Assembly (NCBI RefSeq): GCF_001039355.2
Contig: NW_019774025.1
Coordinates: 447,626-511,625, forward strand
Source: Lingula anatina
Taxonomy: Eukaryota > Brachiopoda > Lingulata > Lingulida > Lingulidae
DNA: 64,000 bases
Reading direction: 5' to 3'
In this document: positions 34,803 to 47,105 of the stretch, piece after piece
Layout of the letters: each line of letters begins with the position of its first letter
How positions within the stretch are numbered: position 1 is the stretch's first letter
The notes under the pieces: model-generated
Told to the model about the DNA's origin: nothing
The model's database searches: none
The model's input: only the letters and a program-made list of their open reading frames with translations
Position numbers and translations under genes: made by a program

Positions 34803-36373
34803 TAAGTCGTGATGGTAGAGTGGAGATGAGGACGTTTTTGTATACGATCAGCGGAGATAACGTTTCAACCAAGTAATGCATTTTCAAAATGAAAAAGTAA
34901 ACTTAATTTCTGCATGTCAAAATAAACAAGTATACATGGTGACGAATTGTAATTTTAATCAAAAAGTGGGGCAATGAACTGTATTGACTCTGTATGGATG
35001 GTTTATCTTGTCGGTGGCGCAGGGCAGTCAACACACACAGCGCATGTGGTGGCACTAAATAAAGTAGAATGATAAGTATCGTACAATCCTCATTTGATTT
35101 TGACTAATGACAAAAGATTTAAAGTGCAATCTACGGGAAAATTGATTTCCACATATTTAACATCTTCAAATTTCAGCGACACGCGATATATGTCAAACAT
35201 GAGTTAGTATTATGTTGATTGAACATGGGTCGTTTAACTCCTCTAGATTTCTTGAAAACGTGCGTCCTGCGGAAAATTGTGCACTCCACTGCGTCCTGGA
35301 TGCTATGCACATCCTTTGAAGTCTATCTAAGATATTGGTGGTCTGCACAAGAAGAACAAATGTTTACCTTGCTTTTGTAAGGTCCATTAACTTTGAATAT
35401 GTATTTGCTGGGTTGTTGAAACATAGCTCTTCGTGTTTTAAAGTACTCTAGGTCTTAGTACATGAGGAAAACCATGCCAATTCCCCCCAAAGGTGTGAGC
35501 GATTAGGCTGATGGAGGGAAATTAAAGGCGACCATGAGAAGCGTGGCCCGGATGTATCTCTGTCAATGTAACTGGCGTGGAAAGCTACTCCCGAAGAAGC
35601 AATTTTCCAGTGTAAGAAAAACATGTATTTTGAAAATGTTACAGGGAATTGGTAATCTCTTCCTGACCCGCTCTTAACAGTCTAAGAGCCCGAAAAAAAT
35701 GGGCTCAAAGTGGAATTTTCATTACGAAAGTCTTGAACCGAAAATTGTTGGGAACCCTTTGATGTTCCACGCTTGATTACCTAGAGTGTGTAAGTGGTAA
35801 GGGTGAATTATAGGGTCTCGTTTATCCATTATCGACCTCTTTAAGGCGAACAGTTTCAGTTTGATCTCAGAACAGGATTGAGGAGTAAAAGTGGCCAAAT
35901 TACATTCACTATAGTACGGCATATTCAAATCCGTTCACGACAAAACGATTCATAAACCCTGCCCTTGAGCTCCAGGTTGCTAGTAATGGAACTGGTGAAT
36001 TTCACTTATGACGGTTAATATTTAAAAGAATTAGAAATTGAAAACGGGTTTGATATTTGCGATAAAATTAAAGATAGTAAAATTACCAGGAACGTTCATT
36101 GTTGTGCTATATGAAGGTTTAACAGGCATATGTCTTAAACCCCCCTCCCCCCGAAGGCTATCACATCTTAAATGAAAATTCTCGACGAAAATGGTACAGC
36201 TTCTTTTTACGACCTCGTCTGCAGTTTCTGTGGCGGTAGGCCAGTTTAGGCGCGGAGGAGGGGGTGTGCACTAATTCAGGTAAAAGGAAGATGAACTTTC
36301 GTAACGTTCGAGACCGCTGACGGTAGACGTACACAAATGAAGAAATTTGAAAGCTGATAGACGGGGATAACTT

Positions 36374-36411
36374 GTGGCTAGGACCCAGTAGGCCTATATT
36401 GGGTCCTAGCT
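36374..36411. repeat. Short perfect hairpin
   Basis: GCTAGGACCCA and its exact inverse complement TGGGTCCTAGC are separated by about 13 bp containing AGGCCT. No T-run follows, and its function is unknown. Confidence 0.7.
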
Positions 36412-36500
36412 TTTGATATACACGGACTGTATTGATAAATAGGACAAAAATACAAAACCCTTTACTGTAAACTGTGTTGTAATCGCAAATTGGCACCACT

Positions 36501-36606
36501 AGCACGAAATTCATGCGTTAGCACTCCTTTGATAATTTTGGTATGTACTGTATAGTGTACATATCAAAAATCGTCGATAGAAGTGCTAACGCGTGAATTT
36601 CGTGCT
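36501..36606. mobile_element. 106-bp palindromic element or hairpin
   Basis: Arms 36501-36525 and 36582-36606 are inverse complements with one mismatch in 25 (AGCACGAAATTCA.GCGTTAGCACT, split here at the mismatch). The interior keeps partial symmetry (TTTGATA / TATCAAA and TGTACTGTATAGTGTACA). It could be a tiny MITE or a transcribed hairpin. Confidence 0.8.
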
Positions 36607-38450
36607 TTGTAACGACGTAACAGCTGACGTGATATGGTTGACAGCCGAACTTCAGTAACAACGCTGATCAATACTTAGTGACCTCCGTTTCAAACATAAG
36701 CTCCAATTTGGGAATTTTTTTAGATTTTTTAATCAAATTAAAATTAAAATGTCATCTTCATCTTAAAATCGTGTACCATATAAAGTAGATCAAATACCAA
36801 ATCCAGGGTTTTTGAGTTTGGTAAATATGATTTCCTATTCAGCCTTAAGAGTAGCTATGATAACTCGTCAACAGTTCTTATTATATTCAAGTTGGCGTAT
36901 GACACATGCAGCTGCACTGAGACACCACCAAACACCTGTTTTCATTTTCAGTGCAATGTCCTATGCGAACAACTGCTTGACATTATGAATTCGCATATGG
37001 ACTGCGCCATGGCATGATCTTCTAAACTTGTAACAAAGGTCTTCAGGTTTTATCAACATGTATATATACAAGTATAATTGCCCTACACCAAAATGTATTC
37101 CTAAGGCTGAACCGGTTTCCAGAGGACATCTGAATTTTTCGATAGAAATTTGGATAGGCATTTTTACGTTAAAGGAATAAGATCATCTTGGGAATATGGC
37201 CTCTACAATGGAAATACTTTGTTCTGGGGGAAACTCCCATTTGTTCCTTCTGCATCATTGATTGCATACTTGAAAGCCAAAAGCGAAAAAAAAAAACATA
37301 GCAAACCCGCTGACTCTATCTTGGCCACCATTATTTCCTTATTTAATGTGGATTATTACATGTAGGCTACTTTGTTGCGATGCTATCAAGGTAATACAAA
37401 TGGTATACAAGGCTCGAGGATGGCGTTCTGCTATGAAGTGAACCAGTTTGATTTCCTTTCAATAATTCTTTTTTTAATTTTGGAATGGAGTTTTTTCTTT
37501 GCCTTGAAACAAACAGGAATTATATAAGCATGCTACTATCAAATAAAAATGTGGCGGAGGGACGCTGCAAAATATGTAAGACTTAAATTTGGAAATAAAT
37601 AAACGAGTAGAACTTCAAAATTTCCTGATATGATACATGTAAGCCAATGCACTTTGTGAATTAAAACAGTCGTCTCAAAATGTCAAGAAGACTTCGAGTT
37701 TTGAACTGCTAAATCAAAAGAATGTGTATTTGGCAATTTTGTAAATGTATCCAATCCCTATTAAAAATATCACTATGATAAATTTATTGAAGTTTTGCGA
37801 GTTAAGATGATACTGGTAGTGCTCGTTTTAGCACTTATTTTTTATTCTATTGTAACTTGCTCTGAGGAATATCACTTTACTGTTTGTGTAACGGGAGCAA
37901 GTCATTCCATTCTTTATATCCCAAGTGACAAAAAAGCCTTTTTCCAAAAAGCAATTATCAAAAGATAAGTGTCCCTGAATATATAAATCTTATCAACAGA
38001 AACATTAGGTGTCCTGCGCTTGGTACACTTAAGTCCCTTCTTTTTTATTCCTTAAACGATCTGCTAATTTACCATCAGGTGGTGAGAACCGGCTCCTTTC
38101 TAGAGACCGAAATCACTTGCAAATATCACTGCCCAGTACAAAATTTTTCATGATATGATAAGCAATGAATTAAGATACTTAAACAAAGACATCACCTTGA
38201 GCACGATCGTCAAGGAATGCCAGGTTTGGCATTGCTCGTAATGGTAGGCCGCATAGTGATGATAGTTGTCAATATGGCATTTTACTTTGGCATCTTACAT
38301 CATTTCTGATAATTGCTATTTGGATTGAAATCTACTCATAAGAATGATTGAAAAGTGAAGCTCATTGAAAAAAGTAAGACATCCTTTTTAAAGTAATTAT
38401 TTTAACATTGTTGGCAACTTCAGACTTATCAAATGGCACCAAAAAGACTC

Positions 38451-38480
38451 TTTACAAAAAAAAAAAAAAAAAAAAAAAAC
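38451..38480. repeat. Poly-A tract
   Basis: An A run of about 24 bp lies upstream of the SINE-like segment. On its own it does not prove a retroposon end. Confidence 0.8.
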
Positions 38481-38619
38481 TCGATAAGCACTCAGAAACC
38501 GCCGACCTCACCCAATCACCTAACAATCAATATTCAGTATTATTGACTGATTAATTACCAACAAATTTATTATCATTATTATTTTAAAAACTGCAATGTT
38601 TGTGTAGTCATAAGAAAGA

Positions 38620-38822
38620 ATGACTATATTGGTCCTATCTCGAAAGAGATTTTTAAAAAAATTCAGGCTCCAGAAGGCGATGAGTACCAAAACCTAATCA
38701 TTAAGTTAACCCAATTTCTGACCTACACTGTAAATTTCATTAAAATCTATTCAACCGTTTTTAGTTAGGCTGATGACACACAGAGAAACAAATAGACAAA
38801 CGGGGGTGAAAACAAAACAGTG
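38620..38822 (+). mobile_element. SINE-like dispersed repeat tail
   Basis: The stretch running CCAAAACCTAATCA, CAATTTCTGACCT, AATTTCATTAAAATCTATTCAACCG, then ACACACAGAGAAACAAATAGACAAACG (broken here at segment joins) follows a repeat tail I recognise as common in many marine animal genomes. That tail usually ends in GACAGACAAACAAACG followed by a CCTCC-type end. This copy is diverged and lacks the end. The family name is not assigned. Confidence 0.55.
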
Positions 38823-40296
38823 GTGTTCAAAAATCAACTGTCTGACACAAAAATAGGTAAATTGGCGGAATGGTCATACACTAAATGCATTTGGTACGAA
38901 ACAGAGAATTATATCATAGTGACGGCAGCCATTTTGTAAAGCTTTTGATTGTTTGGTATATTGTATTTTACTGCATTATATAAATTTAAGCTAACACAAC
39001 ATCTAAGATACGTATTACTTTTAAACTGTGAATGAAGCATTACATAAATGTATAGTTACACCCATTTATACAGTCATTATTTCTCTGACTATTACGGCCA
39101 TTTGGACTTTCAACATGTACCAGAACGACTCATTAATAAGCTGCCAAAAAGAGAAATGACCCATGTTTATAGGGTAATTGTTTGGCAGAATTTTTTATGA
39201 TGGACATCGTTCGCCATTTTGTAAAAATTTATTGTCTAGAAAGTGGAATTAAACTTAATGCATGGGAATGTACATTTACACTAATATTTAGCCTTCAATT
39301 TGTAAGTTAGTTCAAAATTGTGACTGTATAGCAACATAGGGATGGGTATTCTATATCTTATAGGGCTTGGCGGCCATCTTGTAAAGCCTCAAATGTTACA
39401 TACAATTTCAGTGTTGAATTCTAAATCAATAAAGCGTTTTAAATTGTAAGTAATCCCAAATTATGGTCATGAATTTTTTTAAAAAATCCATAGTGAAAAA
39501 ATGTTTCTTGGGCTAATGTCGGATGGGACCAAAACAACTCCAAACAGTAAAAGGATTTCTATAAACATTCGAGTTGAAACAGTGGTATGGACGAAGGCCC
39601 CTTCATATGTAAGGGTAAATGTTCTCAAAGAAATAGGCGTCCATCTAGGATATCTCTTGTAAACCAAAGTTGCCAAAGCGACAGCCAAGACAAATATGCT
39701 GTGGGCCAAAAGGCACATTGGGCAAAAAAATCAGAGGAAAGATAATTTCTAGGTTTTAAAAGATCCTGGACTGAAAAGTGAAATACTCGTTGCATTTCAT
39801 GTAACTTTTTTCACCAATGCTGCTATATAACAAATGCTTCATATAAAGGTCATTTGTTAATAAAAAAATATCCTAGACAGAGTACAGAGTGCACATAACA
39901 GGATAACATATGGTGCAGTACAGGCCTTCTATCGCGCTGGCCTGCAGCCCAAGCCGAAGTATTTTGAAAACTGATCCCAACATAATTGTTGTTTAAAGGA
40001 AAAAGCCTGCTAATATTCTGGCGATATAGAATATTTACAACACAAGTAATACATGCAGGAAGTATCCCTGTATCTATGATAATATACATGGACATAAGCT
40101 TGCCGGTCACAATTTTTATGGTTTCTTTGAATTCGCTGCACATTTTCCGCGGGCAAAATAAAGCATCTCTCTCTAGTAAACTAAAATTACTTAAAAGCCG
40201 CCAAAGTTGGCATTTTTTATTCCCCCCATAGGCGGAAAGTTGCATTAGATCGATCGAAAACGAAGTAATATCTATCTGCAGTGACGTGATATTTAT

Positions 40297-40415
40297 ATTA
40301 TCTGTGATTTTAGCTCCGATGAATTTATGGACCTCTTACCTCCTTGTAAAACGGACACAGCGACGATTCGTATGAATACATGTTTCAGCTTTCCGGAGCT
40401 AAAATCACAGATAAT
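40297..40415. repeat. Perfect 22-bp inverted repeat
   Basis: 40297-40318 and 40394-40415 are exact inverse complements (the left arm reads ATTATCTGTGATTTTAGCTC plus two bases), separated by 75 bp with no further symmetry noted. This could be the ends of a very small DNA element. Flanks show no clear target duplication. Confidence 0.8.
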
Positions 40416-42147
40416 GATGTAGTATTATATATCTGAATCATGGAAAAGCTTCAATTCAATTTTCCCCTGGATTTTGGTAGATAGCGAAGCTGGTTGTGCC
40501 TTATTACACCTCATCGCTGTAGAAAACAACTTTGGTCTTTCGAAAAGGGGCGTTTTGTTTCTGTCTCTTACATTTTCTTGCAATACCACCCATTTTTCCT
40601 GCGGGATTATCTCTACAAAAGTACATGGTGCATTCTAGACTCAAAAAATATAACGATTCGAAGATTTCTGAATGCCAAAACCCAGATTGATTCTAAAAAT
40701 TTTCCTGCATTTCTAGAGGCAATATGCCTCATCTGGACGGAACAGATAGTGTTAGACGACAAAGTCCTCCTTTTTATCATTGCCCAATTTAAGCAAATTT
40801 CCAATATCCAAATCCCTTTTCAGATTTTTTTCTGTTGCTCGCGTCCCTTAGTGTACATTTCTGCTGAAAGGAAATCTGTGGAAAGCAACACACATAATTA
40901 ATATCCTGTCGAGAAAAACGGCGTGTATCCCAGCGGTTTATTTTAGAGGTATGAGGTCCCTTTGGAGAAAAAGAAGTTAGCCAAACCTCAAAACCACCGA
41001 TTAGATCAAACCCGCTATGAACTGGTACATTAACGGGAACTGAAGGCGCGTGCGTCCCAACGCCTGATACGTCCTACGCCAACTTATTAAGGTCAAAAAT
41101 ATGATCATTACAGGAAGCGAAATTACGAGTTCTGCGTTTCATGGAAATTGGAAAATGAAATATGATAACAGTATCCTGGAATAGTGGTTCATTCACTGAT
41201 TCAGAAATGTATGAAAAATGTTCACTCTGTCGAGCCCTCTGCAGTGATGGTTAATTCTGCCGAAGCGATTAAGGATTGTGCCCTATTGACGCCTTCCTAC
41301 CTAATTGCCGGGAATGCAAACAAATTGCAACATTCTTTCCCCTGACTGCGTAGTCTACATTTTATTACTCGATCTATATAATTGTTGATTACTTAGTGTA
41401 GGCTATCGCGCGCGCACTATGCTAAATATATTAGGGAGGGAAAACCGTTCACTAAGTTTATTTCACATCTTTGCATCAGCAACGATGGTTCAAAATTGTA
41501 TTGACAGGCAATCGATAAGCTGATCCAAGATTCGAGCTGCATAACATATATCCAAGTGTTGCTCGAAATTATCTTTTTATTGGAGGTTATCAAGAACGCA
41601 TTCAACTCTGGAGGATTGGTGGCTGTGTAAACTTTCGTAAAAGGAGAATTCCGTATATCTGCATCTAGTCTGACGTTAGCAACCAGTAATTTACTCCAAC
41701 TTAAAGAAAATATTTACAAGACAGAAAAATTAGGAAAATTCGGGCGCGGATTTAATGTAGAGCTTCGGGCATCTATTGAAGGAGTTAGCAGAGGGAATAG
41801 ACGCGTTTTCGACCACATTAGGCCGTCACCCGAAGCAACGTTGATAGGGACATATCACAGGGCTCTAACAGGACTATAGACCGGTTCTTAATTGAACTGG
41901 AATATTTATAGAGAATTTTACTATCCACAATTTAATTAATTAAACGCCCGGATACGAAGACGGCTTGATACTTTTATGCAGTAAACGTGCCGATGAGACA
42001 TCAGTAAGATAAAGACACAGTCCAAGGTAACGTGCGTATAAACTATGGATGTTTTCGTTACCTTAGATTCTTTGATGCATTCACTTGAGCCATGATGGTG
42101 CGCCAGTGGTATGATTCGACTCTTACGAGTGACATTTAAAGGTGAGC

Positions 42148-42155
42148 TCTCTCTC

Positions 42156-42195
<40 letters not shown>

Positions 42196-42208
42196 CGTGT
42201 GTGTGTGT
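42148..42208. repeat. (CT)n(TG)n microsatellite
   Basis: A CT run passes into a TG run, the same compound type as in POLR2G intron 5. Confidence 0.95.
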
Positions 42209-42811
42209 TATTTCAGTTTATAAAGGAAAAAGGGTAAAGCGTAAAATCTAAATGATTGCATGGTTTGCTAGAAAAACGAATATTACTCCAAACCTTCGAA
42301 ACGATTGTTTATCGCCTGTTCAAATCTGTTTACATCGTATACAAATGTAAAGCCACTTTTTTATTGTATGCGAAAGTGAGGATATTGAATACCTAGATTT
42401 AACTTTACGGTTAACAGTCTAGGTATACAACAACCTTAATATTCTGAAAGTAACAGCTTGGGCTTTCTCTTAGCTTAATTGAATTCAGCGTCAACAGAAT
42501 ATCACTTCTTATACAAAAGGTCCATGCTGCCCAGCGTTTGCTTATCTACCTGATAAATGATCTGCTGAGAGTCATTTATTAGCAATTAATTAAAGTTTCG
42601 TAGTCAAAAGCAGTTCGCAGCGAGAAGGGGCATTTCCCAGCACATTATGCTACGATCAAAGCGTGCTTATGTGGTTAAAAAGCCGTTCTGTATGAGGTAA
42701 TCTGCTCATTCTACGCTACTGACATATCTGTTACCTAGCAAAGGCGTATGATTCTGATAGATTTCTATTCAAGATTTTATCTCTCACTAGTTTTCTTTCT
42801 TCCTGTAAGTT

Positions 42812-42885
42812 ACTCTCTCTCCAACCGTCTCTCTCTCTTTCTTTCTCTCTCTCTCTCTCTATCTATCTCTCTTTCTCCCTCTCCA
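42812..42885. repeat. CT-rich low-complexity tract
   Basis: An interrupted CT/CTTT/CTAT pyrimidine tract. Confidence 0.9.
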
Positions 42886-44845
42886 TCAGATGATGATAGT
42901 GATAGAAGGACAAGTCAGTTGTGGTGAACGAACAATGTTTTTTCCTGGAGACTTTAATCTGATACTCAAATACGTTAAGGAAGCAAACGACTTGCTCACT
43001 TTTAGGTGAAAGAAAACCCCCAATGGTTATTGACAGCTCGCGTTCGATAATTGATCACTGAGTCGAGAAGCGTGCATCCTGCGTATATGGTGTGGATCTT
43101 GCGGAGAAACCAGCCAAATCTAAGATATTTTTCAAACTGATGAGTTTAAGTTGCGTCAAATGATGCTGCTTTGCAGTTTGTGTTCTTCCTGTCGCAAATG
43201 ACTGATCGCTTCCTGAGGTGCGGCATTCCTGATCGATGCGAGTGACCTCACAAACCTGATGCTACATGCTGCACAGATTTAGGTATCTCTGTCTGAAGCA
43301 ACTGTACAAGACGTATGAACACGATCTTGATGAAAAATGACGTATGCTTTACTTTTATTTGATCGGGTGGACTAGTAGCAGTAATCATTTAAATGTGGCC
43401 GCAACGATGAACAGAAGTTTTGGTGATTTTCCAGCAAGATTGATTGGCCAATATTTGGGTAAATTAAGGCAATTTAAATCATCTTGTGATGGGGCTTTAG
43501 GCTAAGGCGTAGATTCCATAAGAATGGATCAGAATCAGTGGTTATTTCGTCATTAACTCACTTAACGTCAAAATACAAGTATGTGGATTTAAATTAATCA
43601 CATGCCAAGTAGTGCTATCATGAATATCTGACATGTTTTCTAATGATTTTTAAAGTTTTACTCGAAATGGTGCCCCCTTTTCAGATAACTATTTAGGGTT
43701 GATTAAACTGGTATTTCAAAATATGCATTTTTGCAGTTGAACCATAATTAAATGTACTGTTTTTTATATGTTTGTGTAATGGTTCTGCAAGTAAAAATGA
43801 TCTTTTAAAAAAGATTAAATGAAAAAACCTGCGCTTTTGAAGCTGCCTAATTAGACATATCTCATAAGGTTAAAGTCTACGCATTTATTCAAAATTACTT
43901 GTTCGCTGTGTGCCGAACGTATTTGCTACAAACACGGAGCGCTGAATTAAAGATGAAACCCGCATGCTGTTAATAGAATAACGATGTTCAGAATATCAAA
44001 TAGTGACAACCTGGATTTTGTGGTTCTTCCTAGAAAAGAACTGGTAAAAGGAAGACAAGGGTTTCTTTCCTGTGCATGCATCCACACATAAAACCAAGAT
44101 AATTCACGAGGTTGCGTCAATGAAAAAACATTGTGTGAACGTACAATAACGACTAATATCAAATAGGCTGTTATTACGCCCCATTATTTATTGAATTACT
44201 GGAATGATGGACCCTCATGTTTGGAAGTGAAAAATATACATTGGCGAAACTGAAATATGGATGTCATCTTAAGTTCAAACAGTACAAAATTCAGCATATA
44301 TCTAAGTGCACATCCCTGTCGTAGAAAACTGCCCTCTGTATTCCATCGCTCTGGAAAATGTTGCAAATTTAATGGAACACAATCGACCTTGAGCATCTAG
44401 TTCACGAAACACGTTACGGTTTCATTTATTATACATTACAGTTGTTAAATGCAGTGTTACAAAACGGTCTTTTGAATGGTGCCGCAGTTTCTTTTCTAAT
44501 TGTTCGACGTTTACTGACAACCGTGCGTTATTTCACAAAACCGAGATGGGTCCCATAAACAATTCTTCTTATAATTTTTTCATTGAATAATGCTAAACTG
44601 CAGTCATATCGAATCCGGGCACGTAAGGAAACTACACAAGTCTTACGCATGCAGCAGTATAAGTGCTTTAGTAAAGCATTATACATGTAGTAAATTGATA
44701 ACATTTTCCTGTTGCCTGTTTTTTTTTTCTTTTTAATTTCCATTTTTGTGATACTGGGCTTCCACAGAACCTTTTACAGGTATGTTTAAGCGCTGACGGA
44801 CATGAAAAGTCAAGGTAACGCAATACTGGCAATAGTAATGGTTGC

Positions 44846-44849
<4 letters not shown>

Positions 44850-44883
<34 letters not shown>
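44850..44883. repeat. (CA)n microsatellite
   Basis: A run of about 17 CA units. Minus-strand frames across it encode Cys-Val repeats and are not genes. Confidence 0.95.
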
Positions 44884-44887
<4 letters not shown>

Positions 44888-47105
44888 AAATATGAGTAAA
44901 ACATACCTTTAGTATCAATATCAATATCAAAATGAATATATGTCAAATTAAGAACACTGCAAGATGTGTCTTAACGAGATGGCATAGTTAGTACTAATCC
45001 CTCTATCCAAGTAAAGTGACAAAGCTAAACCTGAAATCCCTAGATAAAAAAATTACAAATGTATTGTTAGCTGTTCTATTGCAATTGCACAATTGCAACT
45101 GCACAATTGTTCACGCTTTTCTTCATTATTATCGTCAGGTTGCTTTTGGTTTTGTTCTATCAGAAAAACCAGCACAGTCATACCCGATTCTGGAGGAGTT
45201 TGTATAGTGGCACATCACGATATTTTATTGATAAGATACTAAGATGACGCAGCTGAAAGATGAAACCACTGCATGTTAACAAAAACACCTTGATTCATAA
45301 TCCAGTAGGCCCTACATATGTGACAATTTTTAAACATTTTGTTCTACGTTTTATCAAAAATGCCATTACTGACGTCATCAAACGGTATCCCCAGTAAACA
45401 GGGAGCAGATATTATTTTGAAAGGACATCAAAACATGCTGTTACCTCTAATATTATCGGTTATAATGAAAATTTAGAGTCAATGTGAACTAAGGGTTTTC
45501 ACAGTTTACTGCCATTGTTTAACAGAAAGTTATATGTTTTTTTCTCTGTAGAACCAGAACAGTCGGAAGGAACACTGTTAGATCGTCGTTAAACTGTGTT
45601 TTAAAAACGAGTAGAACGTTTTTCCCATATCTTTTTTCACTATGTTTGCTTTTCTGACTGGTTCTTACAAACTACGTCTTTGAATATACTACTGTATTGA
45701 ATTGCAGGCCTATGGCTAACTGTCAATTCAGATTGAATTGGTTTCTCGCTTGATTTATAGTGATTTCAACCGCATTTATGGTAGATGCCAACAGCAGACA
45801 TATTCTCCGTTTATCATGAAACTTTAATCTAACTAACACATCAGGAGCATGTTTTACCGTACATATATTGAAATCAGGGATATTAAGAACGAAATCATTG
45901 ATCTTAGGCAACTGTAAATGTAATTTTTCTAGACAACGCATCTCTATATATTTTCGGGAAAAAAGCTGATAATGTGTTTGAATCTTTGAAATATATCTTT
46001 GTCAGAATCGTGTCATTAATTATTTTCTTGTAGCGCGCTTCTGGTTTTTCTTTGTAGATGCTCTGTCAGTCAACGTGTTGGACAAAATGGAAGTAACTTG
46101 TTCGCGCAGTTGTTCGATTTGCAGCAATTTCTTTTTTCTTCTGTTTAATTTCAGGTTATTGCCCTTCTCTTTCCTATCTGTTACTAAATACAGGTCGGAG
46201 AAAGACGTAACATAAGTCACTTTACCTATTTACTACTACTACGGCAATCGAAGTATTTAATACTTTGGTAAATGTAAGCCTTAAGAAAAAAGAACCATGG
46301 ACAAAAAAGTACACACTTTGTAACTATCCTAAAACGGTATTACGCTTTCCTTAGATCTTTAATTTACGCTTCCATGATAAGTCTCTTAGCTCTTTAAGTC
46401 TCTTTGAAAGCTGTGGTGGAATATTATCCTAAAAGAAATTGGTTAAAGCCCCAGCCAATTACATGGCATACTTTCGATTACTTTAAATCTTTCCGATTGA
46501 ACTGTAAGTATTAAGCCAATCCAGTGGTTGAAACAGACGCCATGCAGATCGATTATAACAGAGCGTCTTGTTGTTTCAAACAGCAAAAAAATCTTTAAGT
46601 ATTTCATAAGACTGACTGAGAGTTTAAAGCAAAATGCATCTTAAAATTCTCATCTAATGACGAAAGGATCGTCACAGAAATATACAAATATTTATTATTT
46701 TCCTCTATACCAATGGGGACCCAAAGGGACAAAAGGGTGACCTATGTCACAGTTGGATCATGGTTATCGTTAATACATCAGTTAATGGTTCTGTGTGTGT
46801 TGTGTATACAAGTGACTGCTGGAAATTAGCATCGAATCTCTGCATTCGGTGAGTGCAGGAACATGCTTGTTTCACTTTGTTTCTATCCACTGTTTGCTCT
46901 TTGTACATGTAAGAGATTGTTCTGTCTCTCATTAAAATAAATTGACAAGAACATGTAAGTTTCATTCACTGTCCTTGGTCCAATAAAATACAATATCAAT
47001 CAGGCCACCTTATTATGTGAAATGAAAAATTTCAGAAAAAAACATGCTTTATAAAAGCCATCAAAAGAAACCAAGTGTCTATAATCTAGTTTAAAGTGTC
47101 CCTTG

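Larger units (their letters stand above)
34808..38450. other. Gene-poor stretch
   Basis: No recognisable coding exon. Apart from the hairpins at 36374-36411 and 36501-36606, which are listed separately, I see nothing assignable. The open frames (up to about 117 codons) have no recognisable similarity and are expected by chance. Confidence 0.5.
38823..47105. other. Gene-poor stretch
   Basis: About 8.3 kb without a recognisable exon. It contains three CCATTTTGTAAA-like segments (38929, 39214, 39374), a 22-bp inverted repeat at 40297-40415, CT/TG microsatellites (42148-42208, 42812-42885) and (CA)n at 44850-44883. The open frame of 135 codons at 40494-40901 has no recognisable similarity. Confidence 0.5.

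Noticed and set aside
40494..40901. 135-codon open frame
   Set aside because: No recognisable similarity; probably chance.
44668..44946. Cys-Val repeat frames on the minus strand
   Set aside because: They are translations of a (CA)n microsatellite.
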